From Adineta steineri (lineage: Eukaryota; Rotifera; Eurotatoria; Adinetida; Adinetidae), in assembly GCA_905250115.1 (NCBI GenBank), contig CAJNOI010000009.1, positions 1,163,821 to 1,227,820 on the forward strand: DNA of 64,000 bases, in the 5' to 3' direction. Below the pieces are notes generated by a model that saw nothing but the letters and a program-made list of their open reading frames with translations, did not search any database and was not told the origin of the DNA. Position numbers and translations under genes: made by a program. The number at the start of each line of letters is the position of its first letter. Positions within the stretch are counted from its first letter, which is position 1. This document shows positions 22,948 through 35,087 of this stretch, in pieces.

Positions 22948-24826
22948 GACTATCTGTAATAATTGTATTTATTATCCTTTTTTAGGTTTAAATATATAGC
23001 AAAAAAAACGAAGAATAAGTAGATCAATGTTAGATAGGTTACAATTAATAACCAAACAGATAATGAAATAGTAGATGTCACTGTATATAATATCCCGTTT
23101 AACATACAAGTAACGCTCGTCCGAGAACTCGCTTAGCTCTTTCTCGTAGAAATACATCCTCTTCGCATTTACTGGGAACACAATTGAAAACCGTGGAAAA
23201 TAGGTTTTTGATGTTTTTTTACCTATACACCTTCCCCCTTTATTATAATCATCCAACAGGCCTCAGATTCGAACTCCCTGCATCGAAATACCTCCAGAAA
23301 TCTCTTTTCCGAAAAATGGTCTTCGATGTTTTTTTGACCCGGCGGACACACAATCAAGCAAACAGTTTATATTTACTGGACTCTTTTCTACGAGAAAGAG
23401 AATAATCACCCAGTTCATATAATTTTATTTTTTTACTAAATTCAGAATAAACTAAAGAAATTAATCGATTATTTTTTTTTAAATATAAAAATTACCAATA
23501 TAAAATAGTTCTGTCGAACCCTTGATTATTTCAAATCTTTTTCTTATTAAATTAATTAAATTTTTAATGTAACAACAATTGAAAGAAAAAACTAATTTCC
23601 TAGAAAATAAGTATTTTTGCACTTCTTATGTTAATCCATGTATAAAACTATTTCATGTTGGCTTCAGAGTTTGCTTATATAATTTTGAAATTAGGTCATC
23701 CATACAAATGAATTCAGCATATATATGTATTCTGATGACATTCATCAACGAGTTTTAATCTGATTCTTTCAATAGAGAACAGACTATTTTGCTTCTCTAC
23801 TAGGTCGACAATATATATTATTTTAATAAGAAAAAAAATAATGAAAAACGTTAATGATTCTATCAGATAGAATCCGACAAAACAAAAGATAAGTATACTT
23901 GACAACTTTCTCTTTTTGCAATAATATATTTCTTACAAATTCATTCTTCCATTACTCTGCTAGACATTTAGTTAATTTAAAATATATAAAATATTAAACA
24001 ATATAAATAACTATTTGCGTATACAAATGACTAAAGAAATCAATAATCGATTAAAATATAAATAACTTCTCTCAAAGTAATATACTATTCTATTTGATAT
24101 AAATCAAATTCTTCGAACTTATATATATCAAAGCAATGTTTTCATATTTCTTCTTTGTCATATTATTAAAAATATTTATCCACATGACAGAGAGAGCAAG
24201 TATACGTTTGGAAAAAAAAAGGAGAAACAATGCGGTCACAATTTGCATGATTCAAGTCTACCATATTTTGATAAGCAATAGTAATGCATTGTTGTACTCT
24301 CTCTTATTCCCTTATGTATGTGCCTTTTCTCTCGAAGAACTTGCCTTGAGAGATGTGAAGTACGTTGAAGGAAAGAGTGATATAAGTTAAGGAATTAGAA
24401 GCAGAAGAACACAAAAAAAACCGACATGAGAACATATGGAATTTATAATTAAACTGACAGAACCTAACAACATAATTTTTTTTATTGTACTAATATAATC
24501 TAGTTAAGTTTACATTCATAACTATTCATATTTTTTCTTAATTAAAATCATTAACAAAGAGTATAGAACGAACCGAAAAAAAAATGTTATTTTACGATAT
24601 TTATATTGTATTATACTATTCTATTAATGTCAATTAATATATTAGAATTCAAGTGAGTGTGTACCATTAATCCTTCTGCATCTGTTTAACTTTTAACATG
24701 CTACATCAGAATTATTAAAATAAACTAGACATGCACACACACAAGAAAATACTGAGGGAATATTTAGATTTTCTTCTTGAATAACTTGTCTTTTTCTTTT
24801 ATTATTTTAGACATTAATCTTCCAAA
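22948..24826. other. Intergenic between divergent genes
   Basis: Shared upstream region of BTBD9 (minus) and the synaptotagmin-like gene (plus). It contains the candidate MITE at 23137-23400. A plus-strand frame of 84 codons near 24136-24390 has no family resemblance and no splice support, so it is not called. The remainder is AT-rich. Confidence 0.35.
23137..23400. mobile_element. Candidate MITE with 16-base terminal inverted repeats
   Basis: CTCTTTCTCGTAGAAA at 23137-23152 is the exact reverse complement of TTTCTACGAGAAAGAG at 23385-23400. Just inside, TTTACTGG occurs near both ends, and a (T/C)TTTTTGATGTTTTTTT-type block is repeated directly (near 23205 and 23312). On the minus strand a GTTCGAATC string (near 23265) resembles a tRNA B-box, but no tRNA fold forms, so a SINE reading is weak. 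GC content is higher than the surroundings. No open frame of note. Confidence 0.5.
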
Positions 24827-27716
24827 ATGAATGATACATTTAATTTACGTTCATTTGTTGAAAATCAAGTAGAAAAATTATCAACACCAAAAAATCTTAT
24901 TGTAGATAAATTTCGACAAACAGTTGATACGATAAAATCACCATTTTCATCTAGTAATAATAATACCGAACAAGATGCAACAATACCATTAACAATAAAT
25001 AATATGTCATATACTCTATGTCCATTAGAATCTCTATCAAGTTCATCGACATCATCAATATCTAGTAATGGTCGTTTATTGAATTCACATTTAATATCAA
25101 CAAATATTCAAGATTCAATAACAAATATAAAAAATTTATCGAATAAAATATCATATCGATGTTCACCATTAAAACGTCATGTATCCGAATCAAATAAATC
25201 CGATGTTACAAATCTTTTACGACCAATTTATCATGATAATCCACCAATTAATGTTGATATTTTATTTAATCAAAATAATCTTGAGAAATTAAAACATGGC
25301 GAACGATCACGATCACTTATTCGACAATCAACAGAAGCAACATGTACATTTCCAATTCGACATGCTATTCGTCGTTTAGAATCAGTTGAAATTCCAGGAT
25401 TAAACGGAGTTAAATCTATACGTTATATTAATGATGATCTTGGTAAATTACAACCTGATCTATATAAAAAACAAACATCAGAAAACGATCCATCTTATAA
25501 TACTGGTAAAATAACATTTACACTTTTCTATAATCAATCATTAACATCATTAATAATAACAATACTTTCTATTGATCAATTACCATATCGTAATTTTAAT
25601 TCGAAAGCATTACCAAATCCATTTATTAAACTTACGTTATTACCTGATCGTCGTAAAAAATTTCAAACAAAATTATATAAACATACACAATCAACACAAT
25701 TTAATGAAACATTTCATTATCCAATATCTTATGAACAATTACATAAACGTATTTTATTATTATCGATTTATGATTTTCGTCGATCAACAAAAAGAAATTT
25801 AATTGGTACTGTTAAGATTGATGATATTTGTTCTATACCAGATATTACTTTATATGATATTATATTTACAAAAAATATCATGCCTAGTACAGAGGTCAGT
25901 TTCTATTAATGTTTTTAAAAAATAATCTATAAATGACATTTGAGTTGTTACATTGTAAATATATTCTATATTTATAATTATATGAATACAGGAAGTAGTA
26001 CTTCGATGTAACATAAAAATTTAATTATGAAATATTTAAGGAAAAAAGTCTAGGTCTAATATATTGATATTATATGGAGATTTTTAAAAAGTATTAGTAA
26101 CGAAAAGAAAAAGAAAATTTTATAGACGACATGATGTTTAAGCGCGCGCTTGATAATACTAAGAAAACAATCAACATATTTGTTCATACATAATAACGGA
26201 ATGATGTACATTAGGGATTTATTTCGAGAGAGACAATAATGAAAAAACATGCTATATTAACCTCAAGACAATAAGAAAAAATTAAGTTAGAAAAATGCAT
26301 TATATTATTGCTCAGGGATGAGAATTAAAATATATTCAATACTTTTATCCCAAATAGGATAAGCCGAAGATTTTAAATTTCGATTTTAACTAATAGAAAT
26401 TCGTTAGAATAAGAAATAATGAGTATTGCTAATTCTTTTGATATATAATATTTTGTTAGTTATGGAATTGTACTTTTCGAGATTCTTTTCTATCGTCAAA
26501 AATAATTTTGAATTAATAAACAAGATTATAGAGCCTTTCGGGATAAAAATATTTATTATGAAGATATTCAAGGCCGGATATGAATAAAAACAAAGTTCTC
26601 GATATATATATAAACATCTCCATTATAAGTACGTCTAGAAATATGAAAAGTTCAAGTTAAATATATCTCGGTACTATAGGTCAGACCTCAAACCTCGAGT
26701 GTACTTGGATTTTTAATAAAAGAAAAACATAACATTTACTTTCCAATCATCCTCTTTTAGAAACATCAACACAAAAGTTTATAGTCTAAGTACACGAATA
26801 GATACAGATTGTTTAGTTTACTTTTTACATACAATTAGAAGTGTAAGGCGTCAGCCGATTTTTGCTGAAGCTGACGACTGGTAGCTGACATTTTTGCTAG
26901 AGACGACGGCTTACATCTCTACATACAATCATACTTAAAATATTTGTCTATTGAATATTAATAAGCTTTCGATGAAAATACATAAGAATGTTATCTATAT
27001 CAATGATCATTAGGGACCTGCGGAGTCCACTTTTTTTGACTCCGACTCCGAAAAACTTCGAAATTTTGTTAACAAAAAAGCGACTTCTGGAGTCAACTTT
27101 TCTGACCCGAAATCCGACTCCGCCGGAGTCATAATCGGATTTCGAAGTACTCCGCAGCTCCCTAATGACCATTGTTCAGAAATAGAATCAATATCGATTG
27201 AAACGTTACGTTTATCTCATTTCTGAATTTTAGAGTGATCCTGATCTTGGTGAATTAACAATATCATTATGTTATTTACCTAATGCTAAACGTGTTACTG
27301 TAACTATTGTTAAAGCAACTTCATTGAAACCAATGGATATAACTGGAAAATCTGATCCATATGTCAAAGTTCTTCTATTAATAAATGGAAAAAGAATTCG
27401 AAAGAAAAAAACATCTGTTATATCAAATACACTTAATCCAATGTATAATGAAAGTTTAGAATTTGATTTATCAAATGAAGATCTTCAACATGCTGATTTA
27501 ATATTTAAAGTTATTGATTATGATCGTGTTGGTTTAAATGAATTAATTGGTTGTACTGGTATTGGTATTCATTTTCATGGTATTAATCGTAATCATTGGT
27601 ATCAAATGTTAGAATATCCACATGTACCCATAACTCAAAATTATAATTTATGTGAAACAATACCCATTATAACATGTACAGATTCCAAAGTAAATAACAA
27701 ACAAAATAATTTGTAA
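24827..27716 (+). CDS. Synaptotagmin-like protein with two C2 domains
   Basis: Two exons (24827-25894 and 27234-27716) give 516 residues; the exon end ...STE joins in phase to SDPDLGELTISL. Residues 1-220 are Ser/Asn-rich with no membrane helix. C2A (about 225-350) keeps the fold (NPFIKLTLLPDRRKKFQTKL) but has lost calcium ligands: SDPY is PNPF and the DFD motif is DFRR. C2B (about 358-495) keeps them: MDITGKSDPYVKV and DYDRVGLNE, and it ends in the HWYQMLEYP motif typical of synaptotagmin C2B. It should act in membrane traffic or exocytosis through C2B. Lack of a transmembrane anchor recalls Syt17/B/K or Doc2-like proteins rather than Syt1. The single intron is 1339 bases and carries two inverted-repeat elements. 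Confidence 0.85.
26840..26913. repeat. Small imperfect inverted repeat in synaptotagmin-like intron
   Basis: GTGTAAGGCGTCAGC at the left pairs with GACGACGGCTTACATC at the right (reverse complement GATGTAAGCCGTCGTC) with a few mismatches. The interior repeats GCTGACG. GC content is well above the intron average. It may be a short MITE or a degraded one. Confidence 0.45.
27007..27168. mobile_element. MITE-like element in synaptotagmin-like intron
   Basis: TCATTAGGGACCTGCGGAGT at the left end matches the reverse complement of the right end (TCATTAGGGAGCTGCGGAGT, read from 27168) with one mismatch over 20 bases. The interior is rich in GACTCC/GGAGTC motifs, including the palindrome GACTCCGCCGGAGTC, so the 162-base element could fold on itself. 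It encodes nothing plausible. It lies just upstream of the second exon's acceptor. Confidence 0.65.
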
Positions 27717-27840
27717 AAAGAAAAATATTTTTATTTGTTGATCTTCATTTTTTTTGTGTTTTTTTAAAAAAATAAAAGATGTATATTTTGAAAAAAAAGA
27801 AAAGATTATTTTCGCTTGTTAATATTAATTAAATTGATTG

Positions 27841-28574
27841 CTATTCATTAGAATCAGATGTTGATGGTTTAGTTCGTTTTGTTTGATCTAATGTAAATGA
27901 TGGTACTTGACTTTCATCTTCAGGTATGGATCGTTTTCGTGATTCATCTTTCTTCAAATTTGAAGAAAACATAAAATAGTTTTAAAAGAAAATCAATAAC
28001 TTACTGGTATTAGAGATAAACGATGGATAAGCATAGGTACTGGATCATTGATTATTTCTAGTTAATACAACAATAAAATAAATGGACTATGCTATGACAA
28101 GATTGATCTTTTCAAGCATATTTACAAAAATAAAAATGATTGATAGACAGTTTTCTTTAATTAAAAATGTTATATATTTTTTATTAAGATTACAGAGATG
28201 ATGGAATGTTTAATAAGTGAAAATCTTGTTTTCTATTCATCTATATTAATACCTTTTGCATTGGAATCAAGTATTGCAGCATATGTTGGTTGAACAGACT
28301 AGAATAGATCATTCATATATCGTATTTTATTAGAAAAAATATTATACACATACTAACTGACGAGTAGCACCAATTGTATGAAGTCTAGTAAAATTATCTG
28401 GATTTCGACAAGGTAAATCTTTTAAAAATAATGACTAAAAATATCAAAACCTTGAAAATAAGAAATATAAGTAAACAATAATATTACCATAATACAAATA
28501 TGGATAAATTTAGATGGAAATGATTGATCATGTTTAGCATAGGTATTGATAGTCGAAATTTTTTTTTTGAAGGC
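27841..28574 (-). CDS. Unrecognised small multi-exon gene (5' end not found)
   Basis: Five exons read in one frame on the minus strand: 28488-28574, 28354-28434, 28253-28298, 28005-28057 and 27841-27951, each with GT-AG borders. They give at least 124 residues: AFKKKISTINTYAKHDQ, then a hydrophobic SKFIHICIMSLFLKDLP, then RNPDNFTRLHTIGATRQLS, NDPVPMLIHRLSLIP and a polar tail ending TSDSNE. Phase agreement across four introns makes a real gene likely. The first exon upstream of the acceptor at 28575 was not identified; one possibility is a start further right within 28600-28760. The C-terminal tail has a KRSIPEDE stretch that could be a phosphorylation-rich linker or nuclear signal. I do not recognise the family. 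Confidence 0.55.
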
Positions 28575-29449
28575 CTGTCGTTAACCAATAGAATGTTATG
28601 ATAAATAAGATGTCGGTGATAAACAGTTGATAACTATATAGATCAATCAGTATGAAGAAAAAAAGAGCGAGAATCATCGCATTTTAGTATTCTTAATTCG
28701 ATATAACATTGAAATCAAATGTTAATACTTCTGAACATATATTCGATTGTTACAGAATTTCATCTAGGAAAGAAGAGAGTCAAATGTTTTGATTCATTCA
28801 TTCTTAACTGCTTTACTATTAAATTCGAAATCAATTGCATATAAGCTTTAATCTTTATCAATAGTCATTTTTTATTATTGTAGTATTCATGCAATTCCAT
28901 CGCGTTCTTACAGCATTTCAAATATATCAGTGCAATAGAATAACTAATAATAAAACAATTTGCACTTATATATTTTATCAACATATAAATATTATTTTAA
29001 ATAGATAAGATTGATCTGAAAAATTTATTCCGAAGTTTATAATCTATAATTTGTATTGATTTCATTCAGAGACGTTACATAATGCTTGCGATTTTTGAGA
29101 TATATTTTCTATACGTTCGCATGTGATGCATATCAAACGAAGGATTCAGTTTTGATAGTTAATCATATCGGAACTGTTACAGATAAAACGATTGGTCATT
29201 ATATAATTTTTCATTTAATTTCATCTTTTACGGAAACGACATATGAATTGATAATTCGATGGATTTTATTTCTTTTTGCAATTAATGTATGTTTTGTTAT
29301 CATGCACTTATTTATTCTCATGTTCTACTTATTATTTTTATTTTAAGAAAAAAATCACCTGTTTTATTTTCACATCTTTCTTTATCTTACAAAATAAAAC
29401 TAATAATCAAGCAGATTTATTTTTCTTGAAGAAATAAAAGTCGTAAAAG
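28575..29449. other. Intergenic, nothing recognised
   Basis: Between the unrecognised minus-strand gene (whose first exon may lie here) and the plus-strand C45 hydrolase. A hydrophobic plus-strand frame near 29095-29346 has no supported start and is not called. Confidence 0.35.
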
Positions 29450-31066
29450 ATGTTCGATCAGAATCGTTTATTTTATGTTCTCTTTGGATTAGTTGTTATT
29501 TTTCAGACGAGTTCTTGTCATAAAACAATACAAAATTATGGTGCATATTGTGCTAATGATACAGCACGTGGTGATCCAAATTTAATTCCAGTTGATGAAA
29601 GTCAACCTCGATTTGTGAATAAAGTTGAAAATGGTACACTTTATCAAATCGGTGCAGGTGAAGATCAAGTTTGGTTAATTCATGTTTATGGTAATACAGG
29701 TTATGATTTCGGTTATGCTTATGGCACATTATTACGTGATCAAATTAATAAAGTTCTACCTCGTGCTTGGGCACATTTTGAAGAAGAAATACTCAAAGAA
29801 TTAAAAAATTTAAAATTACCAAAATGGTTTGAAGACTTTGTTGTAGACAAAGGTCTTTCATTTGCATTAGATATACAAAATGATCTTGTTAAAAAATATA
29901 TGGATGAAGAAGTTTATAATGAAATGCGTGGAATTGCTGATGCAGCTCAAGTTGATTATAAAACTGTTATTCGATTACATATGCTTGGAGAAATTACACG
30001 AGGTAAACTATTCTACTAAGAACGTCTCAAAGTATAATCAAACTTATAAATTAGTTATATCACTAGTGTGTTTATTATTAATAGATTCATTAACGAATAA
30101 TAGTAAAATAAGTTCATATAAATACTAATTTAATAGTAATATATTTAAACAAAAAATGTAATTCATCTAGGGAATGAACTTGTATGATTTAGTAAAAAGA
30201 ATATTATTTCATTTTTTTATAGGTCGATGTTCATTGTATGGTCTTTGGGGTAATGCAACACTCGGAGGAAAAACATTGCAATTACGAGCATTAGATTGGG
30301 ATGTAGATGGTGGTTTACAAGATTATCCTGTTATTACTATTTATCATCCTCTCACATCAAAACTTGGTCATCCATTTGCTAATGTTGCTTGGGCAGGTAA
30401 CTAATAAATAAAGTTTTGTTTTTCTCTTTTATTTCATGTTTCTACATATATTATGAAGGATATATTGGAACATTAACTGGTATGTCATCATTACGTCTTG
30501 GAATTTCTGAAATAGGTGTTTCATTTCCTGATGATACATTTGGTGATGAAAGTATGGCTGGTCTACCATTTATCTTTGTTGAACGTCATATATTACAATA
30601 TAGTGAAACACTTGATGATGCTCTTTCATTTATTGCTAATGTTAGACGTACATGTCATTTAATTCTTGGTGTCGCTGATGGAAAATTAGGTACAGCTCGT
30701 ATGGTTCAATATTCACATTCAATCGTTAACTTTTTTGATGATCAAAATTTACAACCATTAGCTGATTGGCATCCACGTATTCCACATGCTATTTATTCTG
30801 GTATGGATTGGTTATGTCCATCACGACAATATAAATTATATAAAGCAATTACTGATCAATATGGACAAATAACACCTGAATTATCAATTAAAAATATAAC
30901 ATCGGTTGTTAAAACAGGTGATCTTCATGTTGGTGTCTATGATTTAACAGATAATATAATGTATGTTGCTAATGCACGTGGTACTAATGAACAAGGACCT
31001 ATGGAAGCTTATAAACGACAATTTGTTAAAGTTGATCTTAATGTTGAATTTGTTCGTACACGATAA
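29450..31066 (+). CDS. Secreted C45/acid-ceramidase-like Ntn hydrolase
   Basis: Three exons (29450-30002, 30223-30396, 30459-31066) make 444 residues. A signal peptide is clear (RLFYVLFGLVVIFQTSSC). The segment DFGYAYGTLLRDQI, then EMRGIADAAQ and RLHMLGEITRGRCSLYGLWGNAT match the peptidase C45 / acyl-transferase (LAALD) family. The Cys of RCSLYG, placed at the exon 1-2 junction, is the expected N-terminal nucleophile exposed by self-cleavage. LRALDWDVDGGLQDYP follows as in Dictyostelium dcd1A/dcd1B acid-ceramidase-like proteins. It probably hydrolyses an amide bond of a lipid or peptide in the lysosome or outside the cell. The specific substrate is unknown. The frame is intact; the first intron is 220 bases, the second 62. 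Confidence 0.85.
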
Positions 31067-31855
31067 AATAAAATATTTTGAATAGAGAAAAAGAAAATTG
31101 ATGATTAAATTTTAAGAAGCAATTATTCGTTACGAAAGTTTAAAATTTTAGTTTATCTTTATGTAGTTTCTATAAGAAAGTATTATTTAATATCATAGAT
31201 AGTAAGGGATTTATTGAATTTCTTTTTAATAAAGTATACATTTAGAAAAAAAACCTTTTTCTACTGCGTATCTAGCAGAATTAATCTATTATACCAATTG
31301 ATACTCTTTTCTTGTTATATAAAATTAGAACATTTAATTGTATTTTCTCAAGTACCATCGTTAAATAGTTGCTGAAAAGAAACACTCGACTTAGACTTAT
31401 TTTAAGATTATAAGAACTTGTAGTACAGAAAAAAGTTATTACGCTATGAAACACGATGACTGACATGTTTGAAGTACAATTATTAGATGTTTTATACTAA
31501 AGTCTCTGTAGAATTGCAACTGACAACTGGTAAGCGCTTGATATCAAGTTATATTACAGATATAAAATCTAGATATGCGGCACTTCAGTACGTTCCAGCC
31601 GAGCCTGTTCGATCGTTCAGCATCTGTCTTCATTAAATTTTTCATATCGTAACCATAGTGAAAATGTGAATACTTTCTTATAGTAATATACATTGACACA
31701 TTTATCTCTATTTCATTTGAATAAAAAAATATATTTTTATTAAATACAGTATGTCGCCTGAATATATAACTCACTTGTTTATTATTAATACAAATAAATA
31801 ATTATCAACACTTATTTATACAAAAAAGAAAAACGGACAAAACAATTACATTAAA
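31067..31855. other. Intergenic between convergent genes
   Basis: AT-rich spacer between the C45 hydrolase (plus) and the SOCS-box gene (minus). A GC-richer patch at about 31560-31630 has no coding or RNA features I can support. Confidence 0.35.
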
Positions 31856-33419
31856 TCACACATATGATTGGAAAGTAAATTTGTTTTCATAGGTTAAAAA
31901 ATCTTGAAGTCGTTCATTAATTGATGGAAATAATGGTAATTGTTTAATATCATTTGGATATTGTTTAATATGCATTTTAATACATACACGACAAATAGAT
32001 TTTAATGATCGACAAGAATTTTTTTGTTGATAAGTTATATTTCGTTCAAAGAAATTAATAAAATCAATTTTTTTATTTTCTAATTTTTTATTGATAAATT
32101 GATATGCATCAGTTTGTAAAAGATGTTTTATTTGACTTATATCAAAATAAATTTCACCGTTAATATGAAGTGCATGAAGAAATTTACGAAATGTTTCTTG
32201 TTCATTATTTTTAGTAAACTGATTAATGTCGGATAATGCGGGATAAAGTGCTGGAGAAGGAAATATCATATCAATTGAACGTGAATGTATAAAATAATCA
32301 TGATGATGAGATGAGAGATAATATATTACAATTATTTCAAGAAAATAACCAACCATTTTTTGTCGAATTAAATTATTATTATATGTTTTAGTATTTACAA
32401 TATTAACAGTAAATTTATCACGTAAACGATATTTGAGCAGGAAACAACCTAGAATAAATAGAAAGTATTTGAATGAGAATTATAGGAATCTATCTAAAAC
32501 GCATATAATGTCAGATAGAAACTTTTATGAATAATATCTCAGGTCTTTATAAACTGCTGATTCGATCTTAGAACATAATCAGTCGTAAGTACATTTAAAA
32601 AATCTTAATACTATTCGTGTTTTTTCAAGATATAACCAACATCTACATGAATAACATAGACTTTTTAGATTAGTTTTGAAATATTATTTGTCTACCTTTG
32701 TCAGAGCTGGATTAAGAAGCACGAATGGTTCGATAGGAAAACAATTGTTTTTAAACGCTTTTTTTCTATAATCATAACGAGTCTTATACTTTCCATCTAC
32801 GTTTATTCATATTCAATGAAGAAAAAACCACAGATACCAATATTTTTAAAATCTTCTTAATTTCATCAAAAAAATGTACTTTCTTAATTAAATCTCAATC
32901 ATGCTAGAGGGCCAACGCAATCTATTTTTTTGACATAATCAGCTTTTAAATAGAATATCCTATGTGGTACGATAAGTTCGTTTAAAACAAAATTTTCTAC
33001 TAACCAAGTTCAAGTAAAACATTAACATTAAATTCATTCCAAATAAAATTAGCATAACTATTAAAAATAGTATGATAAATTGCACGATTATTATTTGGAG
33101 GTGAATATTCAAAAAAACTTTTCGAAATTTTTCCATTTAAAACTACTAATTGATGTAATAATTGATATAAATCATATGTTAAATGATCAGATCTATTTGG
33201 ATGAATTTTTTGACATAATAAATAAAGTAAATATTGATCAAGAATTGTATTACCAAAATGATCATATCCATTCGATATAGTTTGTGTTAAAGCTACATTT
33301 AATGAAAATGATTCATTTAATGTTGTATCAATATATTCAAGGAGATTCGGTTGATGATCCGAACGACATAAACGTGGCCGATCAACGGCATGAATACCTG
33401 CTGATATTATATTTGTCAT
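31856..33419 (-). CDS. SOCS-box protein without a recognised substrate domain
   Basis: Two exons (33005-33419 and 31856-32448) with a 556-base intron give 335 residues; LLELG joins in phase to CFLLKYRLRDKFTV. The C-terminal 45 residues match a SOCS box: SLKSICRVCIKMHIKQYP, then IKQLPLFPSINERLQDFLTYE. This has the Leu/Cys elongin BC box and a LPLFP cullin-box-like segment (LPLPP in cullin-5 binders). Such proteins recruit elongin B/C and a cullin for ubiquitin transfer. The N-terminal 280 residues are helical-looking and unlike ankyrin, SH2, SPRY or WD repeats. In ankyrin-SOCS (ASB) proteins that part would be ankyrin repeats; here it may be degenerate. The ATG at 33419 is preceded by an acceptor (TTCTAG), suggesting a 5' UTR intron. 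Confidence 0.7.
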
Positions 33420-33714
33420 GAATCTAGAAAATAGATGAAACAATAAAATAAATCAACAAGAAAAATAGTCATTATCTGAAAAGGCAAAAGAATAATATAT
33501 AAATAGACTTGATAGAATTCTTTTCTTTTTCTTTCCAGAACATAATGTGCAGGAACAAAAAAAAAGAGTGATTTCTATGGTATTAATTCATTCATAATAT
33601 CCTCGGGGACATTTCATTGATTACTATGAGTTAGTCGTATTTTCTCGATTGTTCTAACGGATGTTATTTTTATTTTTATCTGAAAATACATATATTTATT
33701 TATTTATCAATAAT
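33420..33714. other. Short spacer
   Basis: AT-rich DNA between the SOCS-box gene's 5' side and the aldo-keto reductase stop codon; probably contains the SOCS gene's non-coding first exon. Nothing else seen. Confidence 0.3.
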
Positions 33715-34657
33715 CTATATAAATTTATGGTTATTAATTTGTTCGATATCATCTTGATCAAGATGAATATCTAACGCTTTAATTGAATCTTCAATCGATG
33801 TTATTTTACTAGCACCAGGTATAGGAACAATACATTTTGATTTTGATAAAATCCATGCAAGAACAATACAATAAGTTGAACAATGATATTTTTCTCCTAA
33901 ATGAATAAGTAATTTATCTTTATTTAATTTTTTATGTTTTCTTCTTCCACCCATTGGTGAATATGCTAGAAATGTTAAATTATTATTTTCACAATAGTTT
34001 AAAACTCCATCTGTTTCGGCTTGACGTTTAAATAAATTAAAAACATTTTGTACAGATTGTATATCAATATATGTTTGTACTTCTTTTATTTGTTCAACAT
34101 TAAAATTTGACACACCAACATATTGAATTAATTTTAATTCCACAGCTTCACATATTGGTTGAAAGATTTCTTTCAATGTATATTTATTATCTTGTGGACA
34201 ATTATGTATTTGCCATAATGGAATAGGTTTTTGTCCACCAAGACTTTCGTAACTTTTTTGTATTGCTTGACGTATACGAGATGGATTTAAATCAGTTTCC
34301 CATGCACCGCCTGGACGAATAAGACCACCTGAAGAGTAGACTATTAGATGATAAAATTACAGAAAATGGTTATTTAAAACCTTTAGTGGCAATAATAATA
34401 TTATTAATATGGGCTGAACTTGGATATGTTTGTAGTGCTTGATAGATTAATATTTCACTATAATTTTTATCATTTTCATCTAAACAGTAAGCATCAGCTG
34501 TATCGATTAATGTTATTCCAAGGTCAAGTGTACGATGAATAACTTTAATTGCATCTTCTTGTGTTGGTCGACCATAAATCGATAATGGCATAGAACCTAA
34601 ACCAATTCTAGTCATTTTCACATTAGTATGACCCAAATAAATAGTTGATATTTCCAT
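33715..34657 (-). CDS. Aldo-keto reductase
   Basis: Two exons (34381-34657 and 33715-34328) with a 52-base intron give 296 residues, close to the usual length for the family. The catalytic tetrad is present: Asp and Tyr in LIDTADAY, Lys in IIATKG, His in LWQIHNCP. The substrate/cofactor end has GVSNFN, AYSPMGG and VPIPGASKI (the NADPH 2'-phosphate-binding segment with IPGA). It should reduce aldehydes or ketones with NADPH in the cytosol. The motif pattern (IGLGSMPLS start, IHNCP) resembles bacterial/plant AKR groups such as the pyridoxal or perakine type more than vertebrate AKR1; donor group was not determined. No disruption seen. Confidence 0.9.
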
Positions 34658-35087
34658 AATTTATTCTTATCTTTCTAGAACATGATACAATTTCAATACT
34701 CGAGAAAAAGAAAACAAATATATTATAGATTAAAGCAAGCACCAACAGACAAAAGAATAAGGGTCATTATATTCATCACTGTTTCTCATATATAAGATAT
34801 AGATAAAAAAAAATTGTATTTTGTTAGGCTTATACATCTCTTCGAGAACGATAATAAAGAAGAATATTATCACTTGAGATAAACAAAAAAAAAAGAAAAT
34901 GGGAAATAAAGGGAAAAAAGAAAAAATTGAAAATTGACATTCGACTACAAATTAGAAAAAAAAACTGTACGATAAGAAAAATTCTAATAAGAAAACACTC
35001 AGACAAATAAAATGAAAGAGAAAATAATGTTCATTTTTAAAAATACTTCTTCTTCTTCTTCCTCTTAGTTTGTTTTTCTCTTTCGTT
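34658..35087. other. Spacer between two minus-strand genes
   Basis: Purine-rich and AT-rich (many AAAGAAAA runs) with TTC repeats near 35048-35065. Contains the 5' flank of the aldo-keto reductase gene and the 3' UTR of tensin. Confidence 0.35.

Noticed and set aside
23255-23285. tRNA-like B-box (GTTCGAATC) on the minus strand
   Set aside because: The flanking bases do not form a T-arm stem and no anticodon arm was found.
24136-24390. 84-codon plus-strand frame
   Set aside because: No recognisable domain, no splice or promoter support, and it lies in AT-rich spacer near repeats.
29095-29346. Hydrophobic plus-strand frame upstream of the C45 hydrolase
   Set aside because: No ATG at the frame start and composition expected from T-rich DNA.
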